Of a stretch of DNA of 64,000 bases, positions 45,831 to 56,395 are shown piece after piece; position 1 is the stretch's first letter; each line of letters opens with the position of its first letter. The notes below the pieces were generated by a model. It saw only the letters and a list, made by a program, of their open reading frames with translations. It ran no database searches and was not told the origin of the DNA. The DNA lies in the NCBI GenBank assembly GCA_963576725.1, contig OY755236.1, forward strand, positions 72,014,379 through 72,078,378, read 5' to 3'. A program made the position numbers and the translations under genes. Origin of the DNA: Azorinus chamasolen. Its lineage: Eukaryota > Mollusca > Bivalvia > Cardiida > Solecurtidae.

Positions 45831-46679
45831 AGATTTTTTTTGTCAGTCAGCCCACCGTGTGTAAAACAAAAGTCGCCGCACAAAAGAGACCGCTCTTTAT
45901 TCCACAAAATTATGACATAATTTGGACATTAAAGAGGTCTTACTGCAGTCGATCGCCACAGCCCGTCTTTTAATCCATTTAAATCAACAGCCGCATCAAA
46001 CACCTAATGATTCTTCGAAGATAATTGGGGCTTAAACAAACACCAGTTGACACGACTACCGCACACGCTTTATCGTGTGTATGTACCGTGTAGAGTTGTG
46101 GTAACATAGCCGCTAAAAATAGACGCGCATGCCAGCCCAAACATTCTCAGGTACAGTAAGCGTTCGGAATTCCGGGTTACATTTAAGCGCAATTAAACAA
46201 TTTCGGACGAAAAAATCGTTCGGAATTCGGAATTCTGAGTTTCCGGATTTCTGAAACTTTCCCGTAGTTAAAATAAGAAGAAAAAAATCGGGACCAAACG
46301 GAACGTTCGGAATTCCGCGGATTTCGGAATTCCGGAGCTCCGGAATTCCGAGGTTTCACTGTACCAAAAACTGCTGTGTATATTTGCTAATATAAACATT
46401 CAGCCAACAAATACTCAAGATGCCATTGCTGTTTGCATGAATATCATACTTAATTCAGAAGGAAACGTTTACTACAAGATTTACTAAACCCTTTGACTGT
46501 TGAATTTTCAGATTTAATTCACTGCATTCAGTTTCATAGAATTAAATTTGATAGAAAATGTTGAATGACAAACAAGGTAGACCTTCATCAAAGGGTTTCT
46601 CAAGCAGCCATCAGATCTAAGTCTGCACCCTCTGCAAGCATCACTTTACTCACTTGCCACATTAAGACTAATTCACTGA

Positions 46680-47470
46680 CTTCTGTTATGCCTGGCATCC
46701 ACTACAACGCCGAAGTCTTGCAGAATAAAATTTGCTCATTTCAGGAACTATTCCGAATCCGTTTTGTCTTCGAGTCATTCTGCATGCACTCTGCATGAAT
46801 TTGGGGAGTGGCTTATGAAGCGTTGCAGAACAGACAACGAAGCGAGGCAGAAGCATACCGAAACCTTGAGAATAACCTCCCAAATGGTTTCCTGTCTTGC
46901 AAAAAGGTTGTGGTAGGGTTGCAGAACATGCTGAAAGGGTGTTGAATCGTTGCAGAAAGAATGTGGAAGGGTTGCCGATCTGAGAGTATGGGAATATAAT
47001 GATGCCGCATTTTTGTGTTTTGGAGAGAAAAAGATGTCTCTTCTCTGGAAATGCTTTCGGCAATCTGATGACCGCAATTTTTAAGAGATACATGTATAAG
47101 TTTTGCTGACATCAGCGTCTTCCAAGATGATTTTGAATCGTTCATAATACATTTGGCATATCTTCCTCGTAGATTCGGTATCCTTTCCATGTCTTTGGAT
47201 GACCGCTCTTTTTAAGAGATACATGTATAAGTTTTGCTGACATCAGTGTCTTCCAAGATGATTTTGAATCGTTCATAATACATTTGGCATGTCTTCTTCG
47301 TAGATTCAGCATCCTTTCCATGTCTTTGGGAAGCCTTTCGCATTGATTCGACTTTATACGGGAACCACTCGGGATGGATGAGATCCCAAAGCCTTGCAGA
47401 ATGCTCCCAAAACTACTCCAAAGCTACTGCGAAGGGTTCCAGAAAAGATGCATACCAAGTATGGAAGTAT
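46680..47470. repeat. Unclassified repeat with a 136-bp tandem duplication
   Basis: AAGAGATACATGTATAAGTT ... GTCTTTGGATGACCGC is present twice (about 47080-47215 and 47216-47335). Left of it, GTTGCAGAA-type words recur. Three minus-strand ORFs overlap here but none has a recognisable domain. Confidence 0.6.
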
Positions 47471-47499
47471 ATGCATTTAAAGACTTTTGCAAAGTAGAT

Positions 47500-48124
47500 C
47501 AAAGGTCAAGGTCAAGGTCAGACTGGCCCTGATATTGCTCACCAGACAACAGAGGAGAAGATTTTCTATTGAAAACTGGCTACCCCTGGGGCGGGCCAAT
47601 TTGACCCCAGTGGCATAATTTATATAACTTTTGTAGAGGACGACCTAAATATGACGCTATGTGCCAAATATGAAAGCTGAGAACCTTCCAGTTTCAGGAG
47701 AAGATTTTCAAAGTTTTCACTATATGTTTCTATTGAAAACAGGCCTCCCCTGGGGCGGGCCAATTTTGACCCCAGGGGCATAATTTATATAACTTTTGTA
47801 GAGGACCTGAACATGATGCTATGTGCCAAATATGAAAGCTAAGAACCTCCTAGTTTCAGAGTAGAAGATTTTCAAAGTTTTCACTATCTGTTTCTATAGA
47901 AAACAAGGCACTCTTGGGGCATGGCCAATTTTGACCCCAGGGGCATAATTTATATACCTTTTGTTAAGGGCCTACAGATGATGCTATGTGCCAAAGATGA
48001 AAGCTGAGAACCCTGTAGATTCAGAGGAGAAGATTCTTAAAGGTTCAAATTGTTGACAACTGACGACGGACGACAGGCGATCACAAAAGCTCACCCTGAG
48101 CACTTTGTGCTTCGGTGAGTTAAA
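47500..48124 (+). mobile_element. Tandem-core element, family G
   Basis: Three core repeats (about 47560, 47740, 47900) with the same core as 48343-48952, ending in CTCACCCTGAGCACTTTG and GGTGAGTTAAAA. The left end (after 47500) lacks the ACAAGA start and may be truncated. Confidence 0.7.
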
Positions 48125-48342
48125 AAAAATGACGAGTAACTAACTTGTTTCAGATGATGTGTAGTCAGTATGTCTTAACCCTTTCCATGATTAAGATGTC
48201 TTTTGAGTCCTTTTCAAACATAGTAGATCCAGATCAGACGGCTCCTGTGTCTGCCCTGTTTACTTATAAAACAATAAAGATCTGATTCTACAGTTTCTGT
48301 TATGGCCAAAATTTCCATTGTTCATTGGCTATTATAAACAAG

Positions 48343-48952
48343 AGGACAATGATGGCCCTAATATCGCTCACTAATCACTATGTTTCTATAGAAAACTGGC
48401 CACTCCTGATGAAGGGGCCAATTTTGACTCCAGGGGTATAATTTATATAACTTTTGTAGAGGACCTGAATATATTGCTATGTGCCAAATATGAAAGCTGA
48501 GAACTTTCCAGTTTCAGGAGAAGATTTTTCAAAGTTTTCTCTATATCTTTCTATTGAAAACTGGCCACCCCTGGGGCAGGGCCAATTTTGACCCCAGGGG
48601 CATATTTATATAATTTTTGTAGAGGACCTGAACATGATGCTATGTGCCAAATATGAAAGCTGAGAATCTTCCAGTTTCAGAGAAGAAGATTTTCAAAGTT
48701 TTATTATGTTTCTATAAAAAACAAGGCACCCCTGGGGCTGGGCCAATTTTGACCCCAGAAGCATAATTTATATAACTTTTGTAGAGGACCTACAGATGAT
48801 GCTATTTGCCAAAGATGAAAGATTCAGAGGAGAAGATTTTTCAAGGTTCAAATTGTTGACGCGAGATGACGGACGACGCACACTGCACGACGACAGACAT
48901 CAGGCGATCATAAAAGCTCACCCTGAGCACCTATACTCTGGTGAGCTAGAAC
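48343..48952 (+). mobile_element. Tandem-core element, family G
   Basis: Starts ACAAGAGGACAATGATGGCC and TCGCTCAC, has two to three core repeats of about 165-175 bp (CCAATTTTGACCCCAGGGGC; GATGCTATGTGCCAAA), and ends in the hairpin CTCACCCTGAGC...GGTGAGCT. It lies inside a family A MITE (48176-49549), which shows both element ends. Confidence 0.75.
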
Positions 48953-49003
48953 ATTAGCTAATTATTATTAATGATGTCATTATTTTATGACATTAATATT
49001 AAT

Positions 49004-49525
49004 TGAGTAGGTGGAGAGGTGGTCTAGTGGTAACAATCGGTCAATCTGTCAATCCGGAGGTCCGGGGTTCAAATCCCGGACCGCTCGGAAAATTTCAGAG
49101 TTGCTTTTCTGTGTCTCCCACCCACACGGAGTCTGAGAAAAACTGTATGTGAAGCTTGAAGTGCCCGAAAAGTAGTCAACAGCCCATATCGACTTGTGAC
49201 ATGGCTTGTCACAATGAGTCCGAAAGTGCATAGCCCGATTGAAAAAGAGCTGTGTACGTGCGATAAAGTGCAGAGTAGATTCCACCAGCATATGAAGAGG
49301 CAGTCTATTCGAACATGGGTGTGAAAGCACTCGGAGAACCATGTCTAGGATTGACAACTCGGAGAGAAAACCGTGGAGACGAAATCACGTGTAACCATAT
49401 ATACAACGCTGAGTATGAGGAGGCAAGAAACGAGTACGACTCATAGCGGTGAGCCAGCGGAGGTGAGTGTGGGCGACGGGCGAAACTCGGACATGAATAC
49501 GCCGCAGACAGGGGAAAAAAAATTA
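49004..49525 (+). mobile_element. tRNA-derived SINE (long body)
   Basis: Head with a Pol III A box (TGGTCTAGTGG) and B box (GTTCAAATC) and a partly paired acceptor (GAGAGGT / ACCGCTC), then a body of about 430 bp ending in an A-rich tail (49515-49525). Direct repeats AATATTAAT at 48995-49003 and 49526-49534. It sits in the 3' part of a family A MITE, just downstream of RGS exon 49608-49659. Confidence 0.75.
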
Positions 49526-49607
49526 AATATTAATGGAGTAAAGGGTTAAAAGAACAAGTTAGCAAGATGGCTAATTCCAGTCAAAACGAAACAAAATTAA
49601 CACTTAC

Positions 49608-49659
49608 TGTATTTTTCATTTGTAAGCTTCAGATTCTTTGACGGCCAGTAGTAAGGACA
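49608..49659 (-). CDS. RGS (R7) exon: DEP/R7H junction, CPYYWPS
   Basis: This 52-bp exon lies between acceptor ttattgcag and donor GTAAGT. It starts in phase 0 directly after the LYRFQ end of the DEP exon and encodes CPYYWPSKNLKLTNEKY plus one leftover base. The family has TPYFWPS at exactly this place after YRFQ, so the order and spacing agree. The leftover base (A) is completed by TT of the next exon to give Ile. The exon is too short to appear as an ORF. A SINE at 49004-49525 ends less than 100 bp downstream on the gene strand. Confidence is high because homology, phase and both splice sites agree. Confidence 0.87.
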
Positions 49660-50769
49660 CTGCAATAAGAAAAGTCATAACATAAACCCTTTACTTGATA
49701 ATAATGACCACTATAAACACTGTACTCTATGACTATTTATGCAAGAAACAAGTAATTAGAGCATTGAAAGCAATAACAAAGTCCCCTATCGACTGAGTTT
49801 TAATTCCAAATACTCCGTAAAAAATCAACTTAGCGTAACAAATTCAAAATCAGTAACTCATTATCATAAAGGTACATACCAAATATAACGTCAATATCTG
49901 CTAGAATCCAGAAAACCTAAAATTTCCTGAGAAATTAACGTAGCATAACAAAATTCAAACTTATTATAATATAGCTAAATACCAAACCAAAGTGTGGTTG
50001 ACTGACTGACAGATGGATGGATGGACAGTGCAAACTAAATGGGGACTAAAGGGGGCTAAATTAATGTTAGAATAATATTCATTTTTCTTACATGAATATT
50101 CACGGAGTATAGGGTTAACACACTGAAACAGAGATGGCTTTTTAGTAGTCACTTTTGGCAGGTTTTATTGTAACATACTATCAGTAGATTTTGATTGAAA
50201 AGTGTAAACCCTGTCAGGACACCAAGAAGACTGATCTAGGTCTATACTATTGGCCTAAGTTTGTGTGGCAGAATTTTTAGGGCATTCAAAGTATACACTC
50301 CCATTATGAGGTAAAGAAATGAAAGAATTTAATTAAAGAATGAGAGATATATTGATTTAGCCAAGGACATTTAACTGCCTTTTCAAAGACATTTTGTCAC
50401 TTTCTCACTTTGTTTTATTTCCACTTTAGCCTCGTTATTACCTTTGTCTGGATATAGTTTGTGATTCCCTTTACAATTTGGATGAAGGTAAAACTCTGAG
50501 TAACTCAATATCTCATCACAGTCCACCTGGCTCTGAGGTTATATAACACTTCTGAGTTTGAGTCTTGAGTTCATTTCTCAAATATCTGATTGCCAGTGAT
50601 TGATCAGATTTTCAGCAAGCTCAAAATCTGACCAATCAGATGCTTGAGATTGAGCACAGACAAACAGAAAGATGCAGCTTGAGCCCTGTTTGACACTCTG
50701 GTTGTATTTTGTAAACCAACATAGTTTATTTCACCTCCCACTAGTTTCTGGCCTTTTCATTGGATAAGT

Positions 50770-51273
50770 GCAGTCAACGATTTTTTTCCCTATATAACTG
50801 GTACCCTAAAACGGACCCTGTCACAATTTGAAACGGACCTTCACAATTTACAAGCAGGGTCCGTCGGACCCATCTATCTATCATTCACAATTCACAAAGC
50901 TGTTCAATTATTTCACAATTGGTCTTTTACTTTGTACTTACACCGATTTTTTTACCAATATTTACATCGCTATATTCCGCTTTGCAAAGTTTTGTATCTC
51001 AAACGGTTTCTCGGGATAAAGTCCGAGGTATTCGAATTTCGTATCGCTTTTCTTGCACGTCTCGGACACTTTTACAAGAATATGAATAAAACGTATGCGT
51101 CTCGGTCCACAAATTTATATTCGGCCGAAAATTCTTTCAAAAGGTGATTCACAATTTTTGTAAAAACACCGATACTTTTTTCACAATTTTTACCAAAACG
51201 ACGCTAATTTTTCACAATTCAAGGGGTACCGGACCCATTCACAATCCCAGGAAAAAAATCGCTGGCAGTCATG
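50770..51273. mobile_element. Unclassified TIR element (CAACGATTTTTTTCC ends)
   Basis: GCAGTCAACGATTTTTTTCC at the left and its imperfect inverse GGAAAAAAATCGCTGGCAG at the right. Inside, TTCACAATTT recurs many times and GGTACC and GGACCC lie near each end. No coding domain. Confidence 0.55.
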
Positions 51274-51278
51274 TGGCG

Positions 51279-51675
51279 ACCCTCTATATTTCTAAAGAGG
51301 GTCAGTAGCTGATCTACCATTGACAAACTGCAACAAAATGCCAGCCATTCAAGACAGTTCGTCTTTTAATCATTATTTTAATCCACAACATTAGCTATTT
51401 TAAAAGAAAATATTCACTAAATATAACCGATTGGCGCATTTTAATTAACCTTTTTGTTTGCTTGGCCGTGTTTTTTGGGTTACATAAAATTGTGATGCGC
51501 AACTCTGTATATTAACAATGGCGTCATTTTAACGTTAACGTCATTTCCGTAATTATAACAAACAATTAATAAATGTCAATATCTTTGTCAAAATAAGTGA
51601 TAAAAAGTGGTCGATGAAATAAATCACCCCCTATTCATCCTACAGACCCCCTATATTTCCGTAGTGGGTCAGTAA
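51279..51675. repeat. Two short GACCC hairpins 365 bp apart
   Basis: GACCCTCTATATTTCTAAAG with AGGGTC (51279) and GACCCCCTATATTTCCGTAG with TGGGTC (51645) are similar hairpins followed by AGTA. They may mark the ends of one unclassified element. Confidence 0.4.
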
Positions 51676-51976
51676 CAAACACAATAACTAATAATATCTG
51701 CTTGTTCTGAAAACTGAATTAGAATTTCTGCTATTGACAATTTGCCCAACATGATAAATGTTCAAGAAACAACATACACCTATAATTGAGTTTTCTGTCT
51801 GCATTTCTATCAACCTTGCAATATGTTAGACTTACAAATTGTCTGGTTTTCCAACAAATTATTCTTACAGAGATTGTGTTTGGCCAAAAACTTCAAACAC
51901 TGCAGGGATACAGTAAATCACACTAATGCAGTCACACAATTTATTAACATAGGAGTCTGCAAAAGCAGGTGCAGGT

Positions 51977-52226
51977 TTAACTCTTCACTTCCTGAATTTT
52001 AAAATACATTTCTCCTTCTTTACCCATGCCCTGTTGTATAATTACATATATCTTCACTGTGTACAAGTATTTCGCTGTGCAATCACTGCTGTGGAGTGCA
52101 CTGGTTGCACAACCAACTTGTAAATAGTGCAGACCCTGATGAGACAGCTTCTGCAGGAGCTGTCTCATCTGGGTCTTCACTATTTACAGGTAAGTATATT
52201 GACGTGAATAGCAAGCGAAGGGTTAG
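51977..52226. mobile_element. MITE family E1 (near-identical twin of 43432)
   Basis: Same sequence as 43432-43681 with few substitutions, mostly at the ends (TTAACTCTTCACTTCC; GAAGGGTTAG). The right TTAA has become TTAG. Confidence 0.87.
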
Positions 52227-52299
52227 TGCAGGGCAAAAACTAATGCAGAAAGCTCATGTAGGAACTATGCATAACTGTTTTCCTGCGTTAAGCCACTAC

Positions 52300-52405
52300 A
52301 GTAAAACCTCTCTATAACGGCCACTAAATTGTGTTAATTGGTTGGGTGTTCATGGCAGGTGAATGCTTAAAGCAATATGAAAGTAAAACAGAACGCTCCT
52401 ATAGG
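52300..52405. mobile_element. MITE family C, left half
   Basis: CAGTAAAACCTCTCTATAAC start to CAGAACGCTCCTATAGG, then cut off by a family A copy. Confidence 0.72.
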
Positions 52406-52854
52406 CCTTTGCAATCAGAGTAGATCAAGATCAGATGGGTCCTCTAGGAACCATCAGATCAGGGTCTGCTCTATTTGCTTATGAAACTAGAAAACTGACT
52501 CGGTCAGAGAGAGAGAGCCCTGTAATCAAGGGCAGATAACTCTAGACATAGGCATCTTCCTCTGAGGATACTAAGCATATGCCCCTGATATGAAACCAAT
52601 ATGTGAAGTACTGTTTGAGCTATCGCGTTGCATCAAGTGTTGACGGAAGGATAAACGGACAGACAGAAAATGTGATTTCTATTGGGCTCCAGCATTTTCA
52701 ATACCAATTGCAGGGCCTGCATTATAATAGACTTGACTCTACATTTTCTTCCAATACCAAAAAAGCCTGGGTATATATGCCATTATAAAATTCATCTAAT
52801 AAACATTTATGATACCATTATTCCTTACATGAATATCCAACCGGGAAAGAGTTA
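52406..52854. mobile_element. MITE family A with an internal insert
   Basis: GCAATCAGAGTAGATCAAGA / CAGGGTCTGCTCTATTTGC hairpin, an unrelated segment 52495-52690 (GGGCAGATAACTCTAGACAT; ACGGACAGACAGAAAATGTG), then the right half to CCGGGAAAGAGTTAA. Confidence 0.65.
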
Positions 52855-52922
52855 AACAAAGATAAGATGCTGAGTAATGAGTTATCTCAACTATCTCAAG
52901 GATCCAAATGTTTGACAACCTG

Positions 52923-53115
52923 ATTAACCCATTACCTCATAGGCTATTTTTAGATCCAACCTCTTTGAATAAATCTACCGAAAAGGATCATTAACTAGAG
53001 AAACGGAACAATTTAGAATTTTTTAGTTTGAAACCATTGTGTGCATCTATTTATCACAATGGTTTCACAAAGTGACTTTTACAGAGTCGTCAAAAGTCGT
53101 CAATATGGGGGAATT
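52923..53115. mobile_element. MITE family B, partly deleted
   Basis: TTAACCCATTACCTCATAGG start; the left arm of the palindrome is reduced to ACCATTGTG. Ends near ATATGGGGGAAT. Confidence 0.75.
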
Positions 53116-53250
53116 GAATAGAAATAGAAGAAAGTCATCTTAAAAATCTGAATGAGACGACATTTTCCATCAACAAAAATACGCTCAGTGCTCTGCAAGC
53201 TAAAGGTTAAAATGTGTAATACTAAAGGTCAGATGGTCATGATATCTCAC

Positions 53251-53411
53251 CTGGAATCTGTAGAGCACGGACTTGTCATCCTTCGCAACAAACGACTTTA
53301 GATCCACTGGGTAGATGTACCCATACATACACAAGAAAGTGGCCAGCTGGATGGCTTCTAATGTGTCCTTCTCACAGATTCTGTCCGACAGCCAGGCTAT
53401 CAATTCACTAC
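53251..53411 (-). CDS. RGS (R7) exon: DEP domain part
   Basis: This 161-bp exon has acceptor ttttcag and donor GTGAGA. It begins with two bases that complete a split codon and ends in phase 0. It encodes 53 residues starting SELIAWLSDRI, with LEAIQLATF, GYIYPVDL and ending SVLYRFQ. This is the second half of a DEP domain as in R7 RGS proteins, where the equivalent segments are GSDVLQW..., GYIYP and LYRFQ. In the family the DEP domain binds the membrane anchors R9AP/R7BP and contacts Gbeta5 or receptors. A MITE of family B ends at 53496, only 85 bp from the acceptor, so the upstream intron side carries a large hairpin close to the splice site. Identification is strong from motif order and from the next exon continuing the match. 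Confidence 0.88.
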
Positions 53412-53495
53412 CTGAAAAATATACAGAAACTGGTATCCATAAGGCATGGATGTTCCCTCTTCTACACAAACATGAAACTTGCCATTCAGACTGCC

Positions 53496-53724
53496 TTAAC
53501 CCATTCCCACTTAAGCTATTTTTAGACCCAACCTCTTTGAATAAATCTACCAAAAAGGAGCATTAACTAGAGAAAAGGAAAAGTTTAGAATTGTGTAGTT
53601 TTGAAACCATTGTGATAAATAGAGCATTTGCTCCTATGGGGCAAATGCTCTATTTATCACAATGGTTTCATAAAGTGACTTTTACAGAAGCGTCAAAAGG
53701 CGTCAATATGCAGGAATGGGTTAA
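53496..53724. mobile_element. MITE family B, 85 bp from the DEP exon
   Basis: TTAA at 53496-53499 and 53721-53724. Palindrome almost perfect with apex GCTCCTATGGGGC. On the gene strand it lies just upstream of the DEP exon acceptor. Confidence 0.87.
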
Positions 53725-53799
53725 TGTTGACAAAGTCAAGGACTCAAGGACCACAACTCTGGTGTTACCAGTCCAATATAGTGCTTAACTTCTTATCCA

Positions 53800-54213
53800 A
53801 ACAAGATGCGTTTGTGAAACACTATGCCCCACTCCCAGTTTGACCTTTGACCCTGAACGATGACTTTGACATATCACCCCTCAAAATGTGCAGCTTCATG
53901 AGATACACATGCATGCAAAATATCAAGTCTCCATCTCTACTGGTTCAAAAGTTATGGCCAATATTAAAGTCAGTAATTTGACCTATATATTTGACCTCTC
54001 ACCTTGAAGGTTGACCTTGACATGTCATCCCTCAAAATGTGTGGCTTTATGAGATACATATGCATGCCAAATATCAAGTCTCTATCTGTACTGGCTCAAA
54101 AGTTATGACTAATGTTAAAGATGGTGACAAACAGGCAGACAGACAGGGTAAAAATAATATTGGCCCCCCCCCCCCCCTTAGATCTATCAGGGGGGGGGGG
54201 GGGCATAATAAAA
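53800..54213 (+). mobile_element. Tandem-core element, family J, full length
   Basis: Starts ACAAGATGCGTTTGTGAAAC with ACTATGCCCC, two core units, an ACAGGCAGACAGACAGGG spacer and a 3' hairpin made of 14 C (54164-54177), 12 bases and 14 G (54190-54203), then CATAATAAAA. The ATGCCCC near the start is inverted in the G run plus CAT. Confidence 0.75.
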
Positions 54214-54360
54214 ATTGTAAGAAGTGTGACTGCCCTGGGTCTACTGCTAAAGCAACAGTGTGCACCGCAATATATAAGTATGAATGGAAACAAACTTGCC
54301 ATATCAAATATCTTAATTTTGACCAAGTCATGGACCACAGAACTGCACTCAATTAGTATA

Positions 54361-54520
54361 GTAGAACCCCTCTGAACCGGACATTCAATTTAGTATAAAT
54401 ATCAGTCTTGGAAACAGGTGGCAGCTTAATGCAGGGTGAAAGTAATGCAGAAAGCTCCTCTAGGACCTGCATTAAGCAGTCACCTGCCTAAATGTATCTT
54501 AATTCTTCTTCACTTTGACT
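54361..54520. mobile_element. MITE family C, right end lost
   Basis: GTAGAACCCCTCTGAACCGG start, GCAGCTTAATGCAGGGTGAA, apex GCTCCTCTAGGACC, then CACCTGCCTAAATGTATCTT without the terminal GGTTTTACTG. Confidence 0.7.
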
Positions 54521-54879
54521 ACATCAAGGTCTAGAAACTTTGGTGTTACTGGCTCAAAACAAAGGCAATCCCAGAAGCACTTACAATATGTGCATGCCAA
54601 CAATTTTTTCATTATGGCCCACAAGAACAAAATATGCATGTAAACGATCCAAATAGCAAAACAAGAGACATGGCAATACCATGAGATTCTCTCACAACCT
54701 TGACATGTGTATCTATTTTTTTTAACAGAGACTTTGACTTCAACTCCCAAATGCAAGCTAAGTTCTCTCCATGCAAACTATCTGTAAACTAAGCCGGGCA
54801 ACATAATTTGTCTTTCTTTAACAATTATTTGTCCTGAAATTGTTTTTGTAATTTTAGAGGCAAACTAGAAAATTTTCCA

Positions 54880-55345
54880 TGTAAAAATTTCAAAGTCCAA
54901 TCACTCTGCAGAAAATCATCGAATCGGAACAGGAATAAGATATGCACAACTAGACATGGTGCTGATCAATCCTATGAAGTTTCATTAAAATGCGACCAGC
55001 GGTTTTGGAGAAACCGTGCCGCAAAAATTGTCCATGTAAAAATTCAAAGTCCCATAACTATGCAGAAAATCATCAAACCAGGACAGGAATAAGATTTGCA
55101 CAACTAGTTATAGTGCTGATCAATCCTATGAAGTTTCATGAAAATCTGATTAAAGGTTTTAGAGAAACCGCGCAGACAAAAATTTCCATGTAAAAATTCA
55201 AAGTCCCATAACTCTGTAGAAAATCATTGACCCGGAACATGAGTTAGATATGCACAATTACGCATGCTGCTGATCAATCCTATGAAGTTTCATGAAAATC
55301 CAACCAAAGATTTTGGAGAAAATGCGCGGACAAATTAAAATCAGA
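54880..55345 (+). repeat. Tandem core, family L (three units, about 153 bp)
   Basis: CATGTAAAAATT, CAAAGTCC, ATAACTCTGCAGAAAATCAT and CCTATGAAGTTTCATGAAAA recur at about 54880, 55033 and 55187. No clear ends. Confidence 0.7.
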
Positions 55346-55985
55346 CAGAAGCAATGACCTCAAAATCAATTGGGAATCCTCCGCTAGTCATGTCCAAGCA
55401 GCCTATCAAGTTTGACAATTATGTATGCCTTTGCGTTCCACTATTATTGAACAGCAATTATTTATATGTTCAAGGTCAGATTGACCTAGACTTTCGATCC
55501 ATCAAGCTCCAAAACTATAAGGAATCGTATACTGATCATGGTCCAATGATTTTTTGGGACCTTAGGCCAAACTGTTCTCTAGTAATTGATCAGAAACTAT
55601 TTTTATACAAAGTTCATTGTGACACCTTAGACCAAATGACCTCACAATCAATTGGTGTCATCTGCTAGTCACGGCCAAGAAGCATACACCTTTTGAAGAT
55701 CATGTGCATTTGCGTGCCACTGTAAGTGAGTGGAAATGATATTCCTGTAACCCTGTTCAAGATCAGAGTGACCTTGACTTTGACAACCATGCCCCAATAC
55801 ATTAGGGACATCTATTGATCATGTCCTACCTCTCTACCAAGTTTCAGGATCACTGGTCAAAGTGTTTTCTATTTATTTATCAGAAAAAATTTGGTCTACT
55901 GACAGACCAACTGACATGGGCAAAGCAATATACACACCTTCCTTGAAGAGGGAAGGGAGGGGAGGATAAAAAAAAAAGTAAAGTA
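55346..55985 (+). repeat. Tandem core, family N (about four units)
   Basis: Units with ATGACCTCAAAATCAATTGG, GCTAGTCATGTCCAAG and CAAGGTCAGATTGACCTAGA. The right end has a purine-rich GAAGAGGGAAGGGAGGGGAG and ATAAAAAA, resembling the 3' ends of families E and J. Confidence 0.6.
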
Positions 55986-56395
55986 TGACTGCAGATGGAC
56001 ACATTGATGTCTGGACAGACAGTGCCATGACATAATATGTCCCATTTATCGATAGGCCTACAAAACCTAATGCTTGTTGCCAATACCAGTTATGAATAAC
56101 AAAAATATGAATCAATACAAGACATCATCCTCAAATAACTAATCCTATAAGGCATACAAATTAATTGCAACCAGCAGCTGTGTTCAATAGGTGCCATGTT
56201 TGCTTCATAAACCTTTAACCTTCCGTGAAATTTTTTATTTATGTATTTATGAAAAAAACGTCACCTTCAATTTTCAGAGTTTTCTCCATCTTTTAAAAAA
56301 TCATGATCATAAAGTATGCATCCTGATGTAATCGTAAATTTATCAGACCTGATCATGATCACAATCAAAGATGACACAGTGCCAATAATTTAATT

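Larger units (their letters stand above)
45102..46361 (-). mobile_element. Tigger/pogo-type transposon, degenerate, nested
   Basis: A 1260-bp element with TA at 45100-45101 and 46362-46363 and inverted ends CAGTGAAACCTCGGAAATCC. A minus-strand fragment (45239-45427) starts MSEPPSKRRRVDLTLDIKV, which resembles the N-terminus of CENP-B/Tigger transposases before the first HTH; after that the similarity is lost. No DDE domain was found. It interrupts a family A MITE (left part from about 44990, right part to about 46500) and itself contains an A1 MITE at 45581-45830. Confidence 0.8.
44990..46500. mobile_element. MITE family A split by the Tigger element
   Basis: Left part 44990-45101 (AAACCCTTTCCTTCATTTAA; GATCTGATTTTACAGTTTTT), right part 46362-46500 (CCAAAAACTGCTGTGTATAT; ACATTCAGCCAACAAATACT). 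The join across the TA restores the usual family A order. Confidence 0.72.
48176..49549. mobile_element. MITE family A split by a family G element and a SINE
   Basis: TTAACCCTTTCCATGATTAA at the left, GGAGTAAAGGGTTAA at the right. Pieces 48176-48342, 48953-49003 and 49526-49549 form one MITE around the two insertions. Confidence 0.72.
5726..53411 (-). other. R7-family RGS gene, partial locus (five recognised exons)
   Basis: Five short minus-strand exons join into one reading frame that follows the R7 RGS protein order: DEP domain, then the R7H/DHEX linker up to the conserved RAFWxVHRP block. R7 RGS proteins are GTPase-accelerating proteins for Gi/o alpha subunits. They pair with the divergent beta subunit Gbeta5 through a GGL domain and act in neuronal and muscle G-protein signalling. 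Introns are about 3.6, 5.5, 34.3 and 3.9 kb. All four junctions keep phase (0, 1, 0, 2). The GGL and RGS domains are not in the window and should lie left of position 1. The gene could be the RGS9/11 or the RGS6/7 type; the GYIYP and LEEYE segments read more like RGS9. The match is from memory of the family, not a search. Confidence 0.85.

Noticed and set aside
46686..47190. Overlapping minus-strand ORFs of 100-135 codons
   Set aside because: Located in a tandemly duplicated unclassified repeat; three frames are open at once and no domain is recognisable.
49013..49087. A functional tRNA gene
   Set aside because: A and B boxes are present but the T stem has a mismatch, no convincing anticodon arm is seen and the sequence continues into a SINE body with A-tail and target duplication.
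54499..54756. Minus-strand ORF with Cys residues (CQGCERISWYCHVSC...)
   Set aside because: Considered as an upstream DEP exon or zinc-binding domain, but spacing fits neither and it overlaps a family C MITE end.
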